DNA of 64,000 bases from an uncultured Erythrobacter sp. (GTDB lineage Bacteria; Pseudomonadota; Alphaproteobacteria; Sphingomonadales; Sphingomonadaceae). This document shows, piece by piece, positions 36,189 to 44,033 of the stretch. Numbering within the stretch: position 1 is the stretch's first letter; each line of letters opens with the position of its first letter. The translations under genes were made by a program, and so were the position numbers. The notes beneath the pieces are model-generated. The model made no database searches and was not told where the DNA came from. It worked only from the letters and a program-made list of their open reading frames with translations. Location: assembly GCA_947503155.1 (NCBI GenBank), contig CANNCL010000002.1:310001-374000 (forward strand). Direction: 5' to 3'.

Positions 36189-36962
36189 ATGAAGAATTCC
36201 AACCAAACACCGAAAAAAAGCGTCAAAAGCGCCAAGAAGCGCGCTGATCACTTGTTGGTCGAGCGCGAGCTGGTCGAAAGCCGGACGCGCGCGCAGGCCC
36301 TCATCATGGCGGGAGTGGTGTTTGTGGGGGAGGCGAAGGTTGAGAAACCGGGTCAACAAATCGCTGAAGACGCGGTTATTGATGTGCGCGGGCGTGACCA
36401 TCCTTGGGTTAGCCGGGGCGGTATCAAGCTTGCACATGCGATCGAGCATTTCGCGCTCAATCCTGCAGGCGCGATCGCTATGGATATCGGGTCATCGACC
36501 GGCGGCTTTACAGACGTGCTGCTAACCCACGGAGCAGATCATATTTTTGCGGTCGATAGCGGCACCAATCAGCTAGCTTGGAAATTGCGGCAAGATGACC
36601 GTGTGACGGTACTGGAACAAACCAGCGCCCGTATTCTGACGAAGGGTCATATCGACCAGCCTTGCAATTGGGTCGTATGCGATGCGAGTTTTATCGGGCT
36701 TTCCAAAGTGCTTGAAACCCCGCTGCAATTGGCGGCGCAGCAATGCCAATTGGTTGCACTGATCAAACCCCAATTCGAGGTCGCTAAACAAGAGGTCGGC
36801 AAAGGCGGCGTGGTTCGCGACGCGGCGCTTCATGACCGTGTGTGCGGCGAAGTTCGCGAATGGTTAGAGGGGCTTGGCTGGGACATTGAAGGAATTGTGG
36901 AAAGCCCGATCACAGGCCCGCAAGGTAACGTCGAATTCCTTGTCTCAGCAAAACGATCCTAG
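36189..36962 (+). CDS. tlyA: TlyA family rRNA (cytidine-2'-O)-methyltransferase
   Basis: 257 residues. An S4 RNA-binding domain (about 18-80, ADHLLVERELVESRTRAQALI) is followed by an FtsJ-like SAM fold (MDIGSSTGGFTD). The K-D-K-E tetrad is visible in GGIKLAH, CDASFIGL, LIKPQFE and NVEFLV. TlyA 2'-O-methylates 16S and/or 23S rRNA; the older name is hemolysin. A lysine-rich N terminus of about 17 residues precedes the S4 domain. Confidence 0.93.
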   Translation: MKNSNQTPKKSVKSAKKRADHLLVERELVESRTRAQALIMAGVVFVGEAKVEKPGQQIAEDAVIDVRGRDHPWVSRGGIKLAHAIEHFALNPAGAIAMDIGSSTGGFTDVLLTHGADHIFAVDSGTNQLAWKLRQDDRVTVLEQTSARILTKGHIDQPCNWVVCDASFIGLSKVLETPLQLAAQQCQLVALIKPQFEVAKQEVGKGGVVRDAALHDRVCGEVREWLEGLGWDIEGIVESPITGPQGNVEFLVSAKRS

Positions 36963-37645
36963 CCCAAATCCATCCCGCCGATCTTTGCATCAAGGTCAAT
37001 CGGGATCGATGACAACACTTCTTCGCCGCTCGCTTTCTCATACGCTTTATCGCCATGTTCAGCGACCAGTTCGGCGTGGCGAGCGTCGCGAATACGCAGC
37101 AATTCCGCGATCTCCTCCCGGTACAATGCGACCATCGCGGTGACGAAGCGGTTTACGCAGTCGTCCTCTTTTGTGTGATCGACATCGAAATCGGGCAGAT
37201 GCTCGATCATCGTCTCTGCGGGATAGAGAAATTCATTGGTGACATAGCGGTTGACGGAAAACCAACTGCGCGGGATGCCCAAAGTGTCGATCGATAGGGC
37301 AATCAAATGGGTAACATGCGCCTTGGCATCCTCGCCTTGGGGCGGCCAGACTTTCGGCTCTAGCCCTTCTGGCAATTGGGTGCGGTGCAAGAACAGGTGG
37401 AAATGGCCGTGCTCATTCTCCTCGCGGCTGCCAGGGGCGTGAACATGGTAATACCAACGCGCTTTGCAAAATTCGTCGCGCGCGTCCGCCTTTGGGTAAT
37501 GCGTCCAGAAATTCGCGCCTTCTTCGGGCACAACGCGCAGCATTAGCGGGCGCTGTTCCTGCGCCATTTGCGTGATGGTTTCGATAACGGTGTGAGCGGC
37601 CTGAACCGGCGTCATCGGTCCGCTTTTGGGGGATTCTGTAGCCAT
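36959..37645 (-). CDS. Hypothetical protein (possibly DUF6969-like)
   Basis: 228 residues, cytoplasmic by appearance. A His-rich central segment, WYYHVHAPGSREENEHGHFHLF, stands out and could bind metal. Similar proteins are found in alphaproteobacteria and may be DUF6969; this is from memory and weak. The stop overlaps the tlyA stop in convergent orientation by 4 bases. An in-frame ATG ten codons later is possible. Function unknown. Confidence 0.75.
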   Translation of the reverse strand: MATESPKSGPMTPVQAAHTVIETITQMAQEQRPLMLRVVPEEGANFWTHYPKADARDEFCKARWYYHVHAPGSREENEHGHFHLFLHRTQLPEGLEPKVWPPQGEDAKAHVTHLIALSIDTLGIPRSWFSVNRYVTNEFLYPAETMIEHLPDFDVDHTKEDDCVNRFVTAMVALYREEIAELLRIRDARHAELVAEHGDKAYEKASGEEVLSSIPIDLDAKIGGMDLG

Positions 37646-37799
37646 AATTGGAGTTCTAGCGATCCGCAGTCAAAGTTACAGAGGGTAATTCAAACTCCGG
37701 CAGCCGTCAGACGGACCAGCCGAAAATATGCCAGACACAAAACGGCCGGTGGCAACGAATGCTGCCACCGGCCGAAATTGTTACGCTAATGCGAGGTGC

Positions 37800-38054
37800 T
37801 TATTCAGCAGCTTCGCACTCAGCAGCTGCACAGCAGCCTTCTGCGGCTGCACAGCAACCTTCAGCAGCTGCACAGCAGCCTTCTGCGGCTGCACAGCAGC
37901 CTTCAGCAGCTGCACAGCAGCCAGCTGCGCAATCAGCAACAGCAGTTGTATCAGCGTCGGTTGCAGCTTCGTCAGCAGGAGCCGAGCAAGCAGCGGTTGC
38001 AACAGCCAGGCCGCCAGCAACAGCCAGCATCGATGCAAAGTTGGTCTTTTTCAT
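37800..38054 (-). CDS. Cysteine-rich heptapeptide-repeat lipoprotein
   Basis: 84 residues. Leader MKKTNFASMLAVAGG with lipobox TAAC (Cys about 23), a short acidic linker (ADEAATDADTT), then AGCCAAAEG and four further CCAAAEG/C heptads ending ECEAAE. The mature protein has 13 Cys in about 62 residues, the lipid-bearing one included. GAGGGG lies 9 bases before ATG 38054; the longer frame is not plausible. Not a known family to me; metal or thiol chemistry at the membrane surface is a guess. Confidence 0.8.
   Translation of the reverse strand: MKKTNFASMLAVAGGLAVATAACSAPADEAATDADTTAVADCAAGCCAAAEGCCAAAEGCCAAAEGCCAAAEGCCAAAECEAAE
37820..37925 (-). repeat. 21-bp tandem repeats alternating as a 42-bp unit, inside the Cys-rich gene
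   Basis: Four full 21-base units (from 37837, 37858, 37879 and 37900) alternate between two codon versions, TCTGCGGCT and TCAGCAGCT, so the perfect period is 42. All encode the same heptapeptide. Partial units flank both ends. Confidence 0.9.
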
Positions 38055-38428
38055 TAAATTGTTCCCCTCAATGAGATCCGGCCAAACCCGCCTACATCTC
38101 AATGGATAGCTAGAGCGCGCATAGGATTTCTTGCCGAACAGCGCCCCGAATCACGGCAAGAATGTGGCGAAGCTATCACAATGGAGAGCATAGGCGAATG
38201 GCCTTGTGGATTTTTTCGGCGAATTGCGGCGGATTTTGCATCTTTTGCGTCAAATGGGGACGCTATTCTGGGCGCAGTTGCCACCGCCTGATTGGCGCTG
38301 CGAACAGGCTCGTGTATCGGAGCGGCGCGCGGGGTTAACCTGCGAATCAAAAGGGCGGGTTAGCCGGTGTTGTTCGAAAGACGGGGTGGGGCCTGCGAAC
38401 GATTGCGGCTGATCTGGCGGGAGAAATA
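38055..38428. other. Divergent intergenic region, Cys-rich lipoprotein / tspO
   Basis: 374 bases with no convincing gene (a GTG frame at 38206-38412 lacks support). It contains a 9-bp inverted repeat at 38128-38162. Promoters for both flanking genes are expected here but were not resolved. Confidence 0.55.
38128..38162. promoter_or_regulatory. Perfect 9-bp inverted repeat, possible operator
   Basis: TTCTTGCCG (38128-38136) and CGGCAAGAA (38154-38162) separated by 17 bases. It lies 73 bases upstream of the Cys-rich lipoprotein start and 266 before tspO. It could be a regulator site or a leader hairpin. Confidence 0.4.
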
Positions 38429-38977
38429 ATGAATTTTCTGGCTTCCAAGGCGCAATTGCGCGCAAGTTTTATCCGCTGGGCGTTGTTCCTAGTGCCGCTG
38501 ATCGTTCTGCTTGGCTTTGCCGCTGGCCAATTGGGCAGCCCGCAGACTGTGTGGTTCCAAAACCTGACAAAGCCCGCGATTTTCCCGCCGACCATGTGGT
38601 TCGGTATCGTGTGGAGCATTCTGTACGTCATGATCGGCCTATCGCTTGCCTTGGTGGTCAGCGCATGGGGCGCGCATGGCCGGGGGTTTGCGATCATCGT
38701 CTTTGCATTGCACTTTATCGGCAATCTGGCTTGGACTGCGGTGTTCTTTGGGATGCAAAATATGACAGCGGCGCTGGGCGTGCTGATCTATGCGGTGGTA
38801 AGTTTGGCCGTGGTGATTGCGATTTTCTGGCGCGTCCGCCGAAGCGCGGCGCTGCTTCTGCTGCCATATCTGGCATGGGTGATGTTCGCGAGCGTATTGA
38901 ATTATCAGTTCATCGCCGAAAATCCCGATGGCGGCGAAAACGGCGATGACGGTGCCATAGAGCGCATCGAACTCTAA
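38429..38977 (+). CDS. tspO: TspO/MBR family membrane protein
   Basis: 182 residues, five transmembrane helices. Family residues: PAIFPPTMWFGIVWSILY near TM1-2, GNLAWTAVFF and LLPYLAWVMFAS..LNY before the end. TspO binds porphyrins and related tetrapyrroles and in photosynthetic alphaproteobacteria modulates pigment genes; Erythrobacteraceae often carry such genes. GGGAG lies 6 bases before the start. The last 18 residues form an acidic tail, NPDGGENGDDG. Confidence 0.93.
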   Translation: MNFLASKAQLRASFIRWALFLVPLIVLLGFAAGQLGSPQTVWFQNLTKPAIFPPTMWFGIVWSILYVMIGLSLALVVSAWGAHGRGFAIIVFALHFIGNLAWTAVFFGMQNMTAALGVLIYAVVSLAVVIAIFWRVRRSAALLLLPYLAWVMFASVLNYQFIAENPDGGENGDDGAIERIEL

Positions 38978-39016
38978 ACATTGGGGCCTACACATTGGGG
39001 CCTAGACATTGGCCGC
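38978..39016 (+). repeat. 14-bp tandem units between tspO and ubiK
   Basis: ACATTGGGGCCTAC, ACATTGGGGCCTAG, then ACATTGG, starting at the tspO stop. The core CCTAGA..TTGGG resembles the 13-bp unit upstream of nadE. The array lies in the leader of ubiK. Confidence 0.8.
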
Positions 39017-39037
39017 GACCATCTCCAAATAACAATC

Positions 39038-39289
39038 ATGCAAAGCGAAAACCCACTGATCGCCGATTTCGTCAAGATCGCTAACAGCGCGGCTGGCACT
39101 ATGGCCGGCATGACCCGCGAGGCCCGTGAGGGCGCGCGTGAGAAAATGCGCGAAGCGATGGGCGGCATGGATTTTGTGTCCCGCGAGGAATTCGACACTG
39201 TCAAAGCGATGGCGCAAAAGGCCCGCGAACAGGCCGACGCCCTCGAAGCGAAAGTCGCTGAGCTGGAAGCCAAGCTCTCCGGCAAGTAA
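39038..39289 (+). CDS. ubiK: Ubiquinone biosynthesis accessory factor UbiK (BMFP domain)
   Basis: 83 residues. The BMFP pattern is clear: an amphipathic N-terminal helix (NPLIADFVKIANSAAG) and a C-terminal coiled coil (VSREEFDTVKAMAQKAREQADALEAKVAELEAKL). UbiK helps the Ubi complex and binds lipids or membranes. ATG 39038 is chosen because the longer frame from 38981 covers the tandem repeats. It is followed 15 bases later by recO. Confidence 0.88.
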   Translation: MQSENPLIADFVKIANSAAGTMAGMTREAREGAREKMREAMGGMDFVSREEFDTVKAMAQKAREQADALEAKVAELEAKLSGK

Positions 39290-39304
39290 GTCGGTACGCG
39301 CGCG

Positions 39305-39907
39305 ATGGATTTGCGCGCGCCCGCCATCCTTATCGCATCTCGCCCGCACGGCGAAACCGCTGCGATTGCGCGGTTGATGACTGAGCAATACGGCCTCGTC
39401 GCAGGCTATGTCGCGGGCGGTCGGGGGCGGCAATTGCGCCCCGTTATGATCCCCGGCAATGCGGTTGAGGTGGAGCTGCGCGCCAAATCAGATAGCCAAT
39501 TGCCATTCGCGCGAATTGAACTCACCGAAAGCCGCGCCGCTTGGATGACCGAGCCTTTGCCCGCTGCCGCGATCCAATGGGCCTGCGCGCTCACCGCTTC
39601 TACACTGCCGGAACGCAATCCGTATCCCACGCTTTATAGCGGCCTCGATGCGCTGCTCACCGCGATCTGTCATGCGCCGTCGGCACGCGGATGGCTGGCG
39701 GTGATGGTTGCTTATGAGGCGATGGTGCTGCGCGAGCTGGGCTATGGCGGCATGAAGCCTGACATTGACGGCGATTTTGCCGAACAGTTTGAAAGCTTCC
39801 GCGCGCTCCACCGTCCAATGCGCGACTACTTGTTTGCCGAGAACGTCCGCGATGTTATGGCCGCGCGCACTGCTCTGGGCGAACGGCTTGGGCGGATGGT
39901 TGATTAA
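39305..39907 (+). CDS. recO: DNA repair protein RecO
   Basis: 200 residues, shorter than the usual 240. The OB-fold start reads APAILIASRPHGETAAIARLMTE with VAGGRGRQLRPVM, then the helical C domain (NPYPTLYSGLDALL, YEAMVLRELGYG). The Cys4 zinc site found in many RecO proteins is absent and the C terminus is reduced. RecO loads RecA with RecR and anneals strands. Its stop lies 10 bases before the leuB start. Confidence 0.9.
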   Translation: MDLRAPAILIASRPHGETAAIARLMTEQYGLVAGYVAGGRGRQLRPVMIPGNAVEVELRAKSDSQLPFARIELTESRAAWMTEPLPAAAIQWACALTASTLPERNPYPTLYSGLDALLTAICHAPSARGWLAVMVAYEAMVLRELGYGGMKPDIDGDFAEQFESFRALHRPMRDYLFAENVRDVMAARTALGERLGRMVD

Positions 39908-39917
39908 GGCAGTAGCT

Positions 39918-40976
39918 ATGAAAATCGCAGTTTTACCGGGCGACGGCATCGGACCAGAAGTGACGCATGAGGCCGTACAGGTGCTAAAAGCGCTGGACCT
40001 GCCAGAGCTGACCCTGTTCGACGGCGATGTCGGCGGTATTGCCTATAAACGCCACGGTCACCCTCTGCCGCAAGAGACGCTGACGATGGCGCGCGAAGCG
40101 GATGCCGTCTTGTTTGGCGCGGTGGGCGATCCGGATTGCGACGCTTTGGAGCGGTCTTTGCGGCCGGAACAGGCGATCTTGGGGCTCCGCAAAGAATTGG
40201 ATCTGTTTGCAAATCTGCGCCCGGCAAAGGTGTTTGCGGGGCTCGAACATCTCTCTCCCCTGAAGCCCGAAATCGCGGCAACGCTCGACATGCTGATCGT
40301 GCGTGAGCTGACCGGGGATGTGTATTTCGGCGACAAGGGCGAACGCGTTGCCGCCGATGGCAGCCGTGAGGGGTGGGATATGATGTCTTATTCTGAACCA
40401 GAAGTGCGGCGGATCGCCCGCGTTGCTTTCCGCGCCGCACGTTCGGGCGATGGGCGCCTTTGCAGCGTGGATAAAGCCAATGTGCTCGAAACCAGCCAAG
40501 TGTGGCGCGACACGGTAAAGGACGCCGCCGGATCGCATCCCGATATCGACCTCAGCCACATGTATGTCGACAATGCCGCGATGCAGATCATCAGCAATCC
40601 GGCGCAATTCGGTGTGATCCTGACCGGCAATCTGTTTGGCGATATTCTGTCCGACCTCGCCAGCGCGGCGGTCGGCTCGATTGGTTTGCTCGCCAGCGCC
40701 TCTATGGGCGAGCGGCAAACAGCGGGCGGCCTGTTCGGCCTTTACGAACCGATCCACGGCAGCGCGCCTGATATTGCCGGGCAGGGCAAGGCCAATCCGA
40801 TGGCGACGATCCTGTCGGCGGCAATGATGCTGCGGCATTCTTTTGGCCTAGAGGCGGAAGCTGCGCGGATCGAAGCGGCGGTTGAGAAAGCTCTAGCTGA
40901 CGGTATTCGCGGCGGGGATCTTGGCGGGACCCACGGGACCCAGGCAATTGGCGCGGCGGTGCTAGAGCGGCTCTGA
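39918..40976 (+). CDS. leuB: 3-isopropylmalate dehydrogenase
   Basis: 352 residues. Motifs: IAVLPGDGIGPEV, LLxLR-type ELDLFANLRPAK, the catalytic Tyr region DMMSYSEPEVRRIARVAF, DKANVLETS and GLYEPIHGSAPDIAGQGKANP. It oxidatively decarboxylates 3-isopropylmalate in leucine synthesis. ATG 39918 fits the family start; the longer frame overlaps recO. leuC and leuD are not in the window, while ilvE is 4.8 kb away on the other strand. Confidence 0.96.
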   Translation: MKIAVLPGDGIGPEVTHEAVQVLKALDLPELTLFDGDVGGIAYKRHGHPLPQETLTMAREADAVLFGAVGDPDCDALERSLRPEQAILGLRKELDLFANLRPAKVFAGLEHLSPLKPEIAATLDMLIVRELTGDVYFGDKGERVAADGSREGWDMMSYSEPEVRRIARVAFRAARSGDGRLCSVDKANVLETSQVWRDTVKDAAGSHPDIDLSHMYVDNAAMQIISNPAQFGVILTGNLFGDILSDLASAAVGSIGLLASASMGERQTAGGLFGLYEPIHGSAPDIAGQGKANPMATILSAAMMLRHSFGLEAEAARIEAAVEKALADGIRGGDLGGTHGTQAIGAAVLERL

Positions 40977-40984
40977 GCCAGATC

Positions 40985-42142
40985 ATGCCCGCCAATTCTG
41001 AATCCGCCGGCCCTGCTTCGTTAGAACTGGCCATTATCCTGCCCACGCTAAATGAAAGCGGCAATCTGGCGCCTTTGGTGGAGCGGATTGCGGCGGCGAT
41101 GGAGCCGATGATCGGGAATGAAGGCTGGGAAGTCTTGATTGTCGATGATGACAGCAAAGACGGCACCGCTGACGAAGCCCGCGCTCTGGCGCAGACGGAC
41201 CGGCGTGTGCGGGTGATCCAACGTATCGGCAGGCGCGGATTAGCGAGCGCCGCTATCGAGGGGTTCTGCGCCACAGCCGCGCCTTATGTGGCGGTGATGG
41301 ATGCGGATCATCAGCATGATCCCGCTTTGCTGGCCGGGATGCTAGCGGCGCTGAAATCCGGAGAGGCAGAGATATGCGTCGCCAGCCGCTTTGCCGAAGG
41401 GGCGAGCACAAAAGATTGGGCTGAGCCGGAGCGTGAGAAACTGTCGAATTTCGCCAACGCGGTCGCGCGCAAGCTGACCGGCGCCGCTTTGACCGACCCG
41501 ATGAGCGGGTATTTCATGCTTTCTGCAAAAGCTGCGCGCGCATTGGTGCCGCGCCTGTCCGGTATTGGTTTTAAGATCCTGCTCGACCTGCTTGCCGCGG
41601 CGCCAAAAACGCTGGGCGCGCCGATGAAGGTGAGGGAGTTCCCCCTAAATTTCGCAGCTCGCCGCGAGGGGAGTAGCAAGCTCGATCGTGCGGTGGTGTT
41701 CGATTTTGTGGCCGGACTCTACGACAATTTCCTGGGGCAGTTGATCCCCACGCGCTTTGCGCTGTTTGGCACAGTCGGTGCGCTCGGCGTAATCGTCCAC
41801 ATGGCTGTCTTGAGTGTGCTGATGCTAGGGTTAGAGCGCAGCTTTACAGGCTCCTTCTCGCTGGCCCAAGGCATCGCCGTGCTATCCGCGATGAGTTTCA
41901 ATTTCTGGCTCAACAATTGGCTAACCTACCGGGATAAACGGCTCAAAGGCTGGGGCGCTGTGCTGCGCGGCTGGGCTGGGTTTTGCCTGACTTGTTCAGT
42001 CGGCGGGTTTGCGAATGTGGCGGCGGCCAGCTTTCTACAAGGGCAAGGCGTTTACTGGGCACTCGCGGCCTTGGCAGGCATAATTATCGGATCGGTTTGG
42101 AATTACGCCCTATCCAGCCGCTTCGTCTGGGGCAGGTTTTAA
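40985..42142 (+). CDS. GT2 glycosyltransferase fused to a GtrA-like membrane domain
   Basis: 385 residues. Residues 15-250 are a DPM1-like GT2 domain (AIILPTLNESGN, VDDDSKDGT, MDADHQHDP); residues 260-385 form four transmembrane helices of the GtrA/DPMS type (LFGTVGALGVIVHM, SFNFWLNNWLTYRD). Such fusions make polyprenyl-phosphate sugars. It converges with a PMT-like transferase, which would use such a donor, and their ends overlap by 4 bases. Confidence 0.9.
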   Translation: MPANSESAGPASLELAIILPTLNESGNLAPLVERIAAAMEPMIGNEGWEVLIVDDDSKDGTADEARALAQTDRRVRVIQRIGRRGLASAAIEGFCATAAPYVAVMDADHQHDPALLAGMLAALKSGEAEICVASRFAEGASTKDWAEPEREKLSNFANAVARKLTGAALTDPMSGYFMLSAKAARALVPRLSGIGFKILLDLLAAAPKTLGAPMKVREFPLNFAARREGSSKLDRAVVFDFVAGLYDNFLGQLIPTRFALFGTVGALGVIVHMAVLSVLMLGLERSFTGSFSLAQGIAVLSAMSFNFWLNNWLTYRDKRLKGWGAVLRGWAGFCLTCSVGGFANVAAASFLQGQGVYWALAALAGIIIGSVWNYALSSRFVWGRF

Positions 42143-43482
42143 CGCCATCCTGCAATCCACGTCCAATCTGCAAAGCTCATGGGTCCGGCCAATTCCCCGG
42201 CAGACAATATCTTGAAGAACAGCGCGAACATTGCCGCGCTGCCCCCTAGCACAATGTAAGCAATCCACCTGCGGCCGCTGCGGTGAATGTCGCTCAAACT
42301 GATGGCCAACGCTGCCAGCAGGAACACTGACGGCATTACATAGTGATAATAGAATTGCACCGGCTTAGGCGCGATCAGCCATAGGCCGAGCGAAACACCG
42401 TATCCCGCCACCACCGCAAGTTTGGCCCAGTCGTTTCGGTAAAGCCCCATCACAAGGCACCATGCCAAAGCAGGCAAACCCAGTAACATCGTTATCGGAT
42501 TTCCGATCAACAGCACGCCGCGCTGCGCCCCGTCGGTGAATTCATACAGATACCAAATGCCGCGCGTGTTCATCACCCATTGTGACCATGTGCTTTGGTA
42601 AGCATGGGGGGCGAGGACCTGTTGCTGCAATTCGAGCATTTCAAAATGCAAACCGATCAGGCCGCTCTGGGCCAAGGGCGAAGAGCTAAATTGTGTGCCC
42701 AGCCAATATCCCGGCATGAATGTCAGCGCATAAGTGATGAGCGGCACCGCGCCGAGCCATAGAAAGGCTTCGACCAGGCTAATTCCGGGCACTGGCACCC
42801 CACGGCGGCTCAGTAGCAATCTGCGCCGCCCCGCCGAAAACCGCGCGGCAAAGAATGCTAGGCCAAACGCCATCGCGAGCGGCACAGCATTCCATTTTGC
42901 AGCCAATGCGCAGCCGATTGCAACGCCTGTGAGCGCGAGCCGCCAGCGCCCCGTTTCGGGTTGCCGGCAAGCGGCGGCGAACTGCCATGCCGCCAGCGCC
43001 AGAAACGCCGCCATAAAGACATCGAGCATCGCGATCCGCGCATGGATGAACAGGTGAAACCCCGTCACCAGCAATATGCCAAATGCGATCACGGCAAAGC
43101 GGTCATGGCTCGCCTGCCACAGTGTCCGCATACTCGCGCCAACCGCGACCGTGCCCGCAATCAGCGACATAATCCGCCAGCCCAGCGGATTGTCGCCAAA
43201 CATATACATACCCAGCGCAATCAATTCCTTGCCCAGCAGCGGGTGTTCGCGGTTCACATAAGCGCCGCCGTCGCCGTTCAATAAGGCAAGCAATTCGCGC
43301 GCGGCGGGAAGGTAGTGAATTTCGTCAAAATACGGCGCGGACGGCGTCGTCAGCCGGATACTGGCCAGCAATGCGAACAATGCGGGTATCGCAAGGCACC
43401 AAACCCACGGATCGCGCGGGGGCATAGGCGGGCTGGACGGCCCTTCATGATATTGAAGTTCAGGGGAAACAGGCTCTTGCAT
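42139..43482 (-). CDS. Dolichyl/undecaprenyl-phosphate-sugar-dependent glycosyltransferase (PMT/GT39-like)
   Basis: 447 residues, about ten transmembrane helices. The first loop has FDEIHYLPAARELL and NREHPLLGKELIALG, the acidic catalytic and HP motifs of GT-C PMT/ArnT proteins. It likely moves a sugar from a lipid carrier to protein, lipid A or another envelope acceptor. The adjacent GT2-GtrA enzyme is a candidate donor maker; this is inference from proximity. Confidence 0.87.
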   Translation of the reverse strand: MQEPVSPELQYHEGPSSPPMPPRDPWVWCLAIPALFALLASIRLTTPSAPYFDEIHYLPAARELLALLNGDGGAYVNREHPLLGKELIALGMYMFGDNPLGWRIMSLIAGTVAVGASMRTLWQASHDRFAVIAFGILLVTGFHLFIHARIAMLDVFMAAFLALAAWQFAAACRQPETGRWRLALTGVAIGCALAAKWNAVPLAMAFGLAFFAARFSAGRRRLLLSRRGVPVPGISLVEAFLWLGAVPLITYALTFMPGYWLGTQFSSSPLAQSGLIGLHFEMLELQQQVLAPHAYQSTWSQWVMNTRGIWYLYEFTDGAQRGVLLIGNPITMLLGLPALAWCLVMGLYRNDWAKLAVVAGYGVSLGLWLIAPKPVQFYYHYVMPSVFLLAALAISLSDIHRSGRRWIAYIVLGGSAAMFALFFKILSAGELAGPMSFADWTWIAGWR

Positions 43483-43526
43483 CGGGCACCGCGATTACGC
43501 AGGTGCCCGATCCAGAGCAAGGGCGT

Positions 43527-43958
43527 TTAGGCGCCAGACTTAGATGCCGCAGGTGCTGGAACTGCGCCGGCAGAAGCGGCGGCGGCATTCTCTAGCCAGA
43601 ACAATCGCGCGATCATTGCGAGCAATCCGATGCTGGCGGTGCAGGCCACAAACAATCCCCAAAGCGGCACATTCATACCCTGTTTGCGCGCGCGCGGGGC
43701 AACGAAGAACAATGCAACCATCACCGTGATGATCAAATCCCACCATACCTGAACCCCGGTTAGATTGACCGAATGGTTGGTCCAGAACATCACGATCCCG
43801 TCTTGCCAAATTTGCACGGCGGTGAATGCCGCAAAACCGGCGGATAGCATCGCCGCGAGCAGCGCGCTGCCGGTGATACGTTTGGATATTAGGATAGATG
43901 CGAACGCGCCGATGCCTGCTATAAGACCGGCTATGGTGAGAATTTCTGTGGGGCTCAT
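43527..43958 (-). CDS. Hypothetical four-helix membrane protein
   Basis: 143 residues with four hydrophobic helices (about 5-25, 30-50, 70-90, 98-120) and an Ala/Pro-rich tail. Not recognised. A conserved-looking WWDLIITVMVALFFVAPRARKQGMN loop joins helices 3 and 4. Divergent from a TetR gene, with two matching palindromes between them, so it is probably the regulated partner. Confidence 0.75.
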   Translation of the reverse strand: MSPTEILTIAGLIAGIGAFASILISKRITGSALLAAMLSAGFAAFTAVQIWQDGIVMFWTNHSVNLTGVQVWWDLIITVMVALFFVAPRARKQGMNVPLWGLFVACTASIGLLAMIARLFWLENAAAASAGAVPAPAASKSGA

Positions 43959-43977
43959 GGGGTTTTCCTGTCCATTA

Positions 43978-44025
43978 TGTAGCGAGTGCTACAATACTTG
44001 ATAGCGAGATGTAGCGAATGCTACA
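43978..44025. promoter_or_regulatory. Two TetR-type operators
   Basis: TGTAGCGAGTGCTACA (43978-43993) and TGTAGCGAATGCTACA (44010-44025): arms TGTAGC/GCTACA, identical except for one spacer base, centres 32 bases apart (three helical turns). They lie between the divergent membrane protein (start 43958) and tetR (start 44034), the second just before the tetR ribosome site GAGGG. Confidence 0.8.
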
Positions 44026-44033
44026 AGAGGGTA

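Noticed and set aside
38206..38412. 68-residue GTG frame in the lipoprotein-tspO gap
   Set aside because: No ribosome site, poor composition and it covers the likely tspO promoter region.
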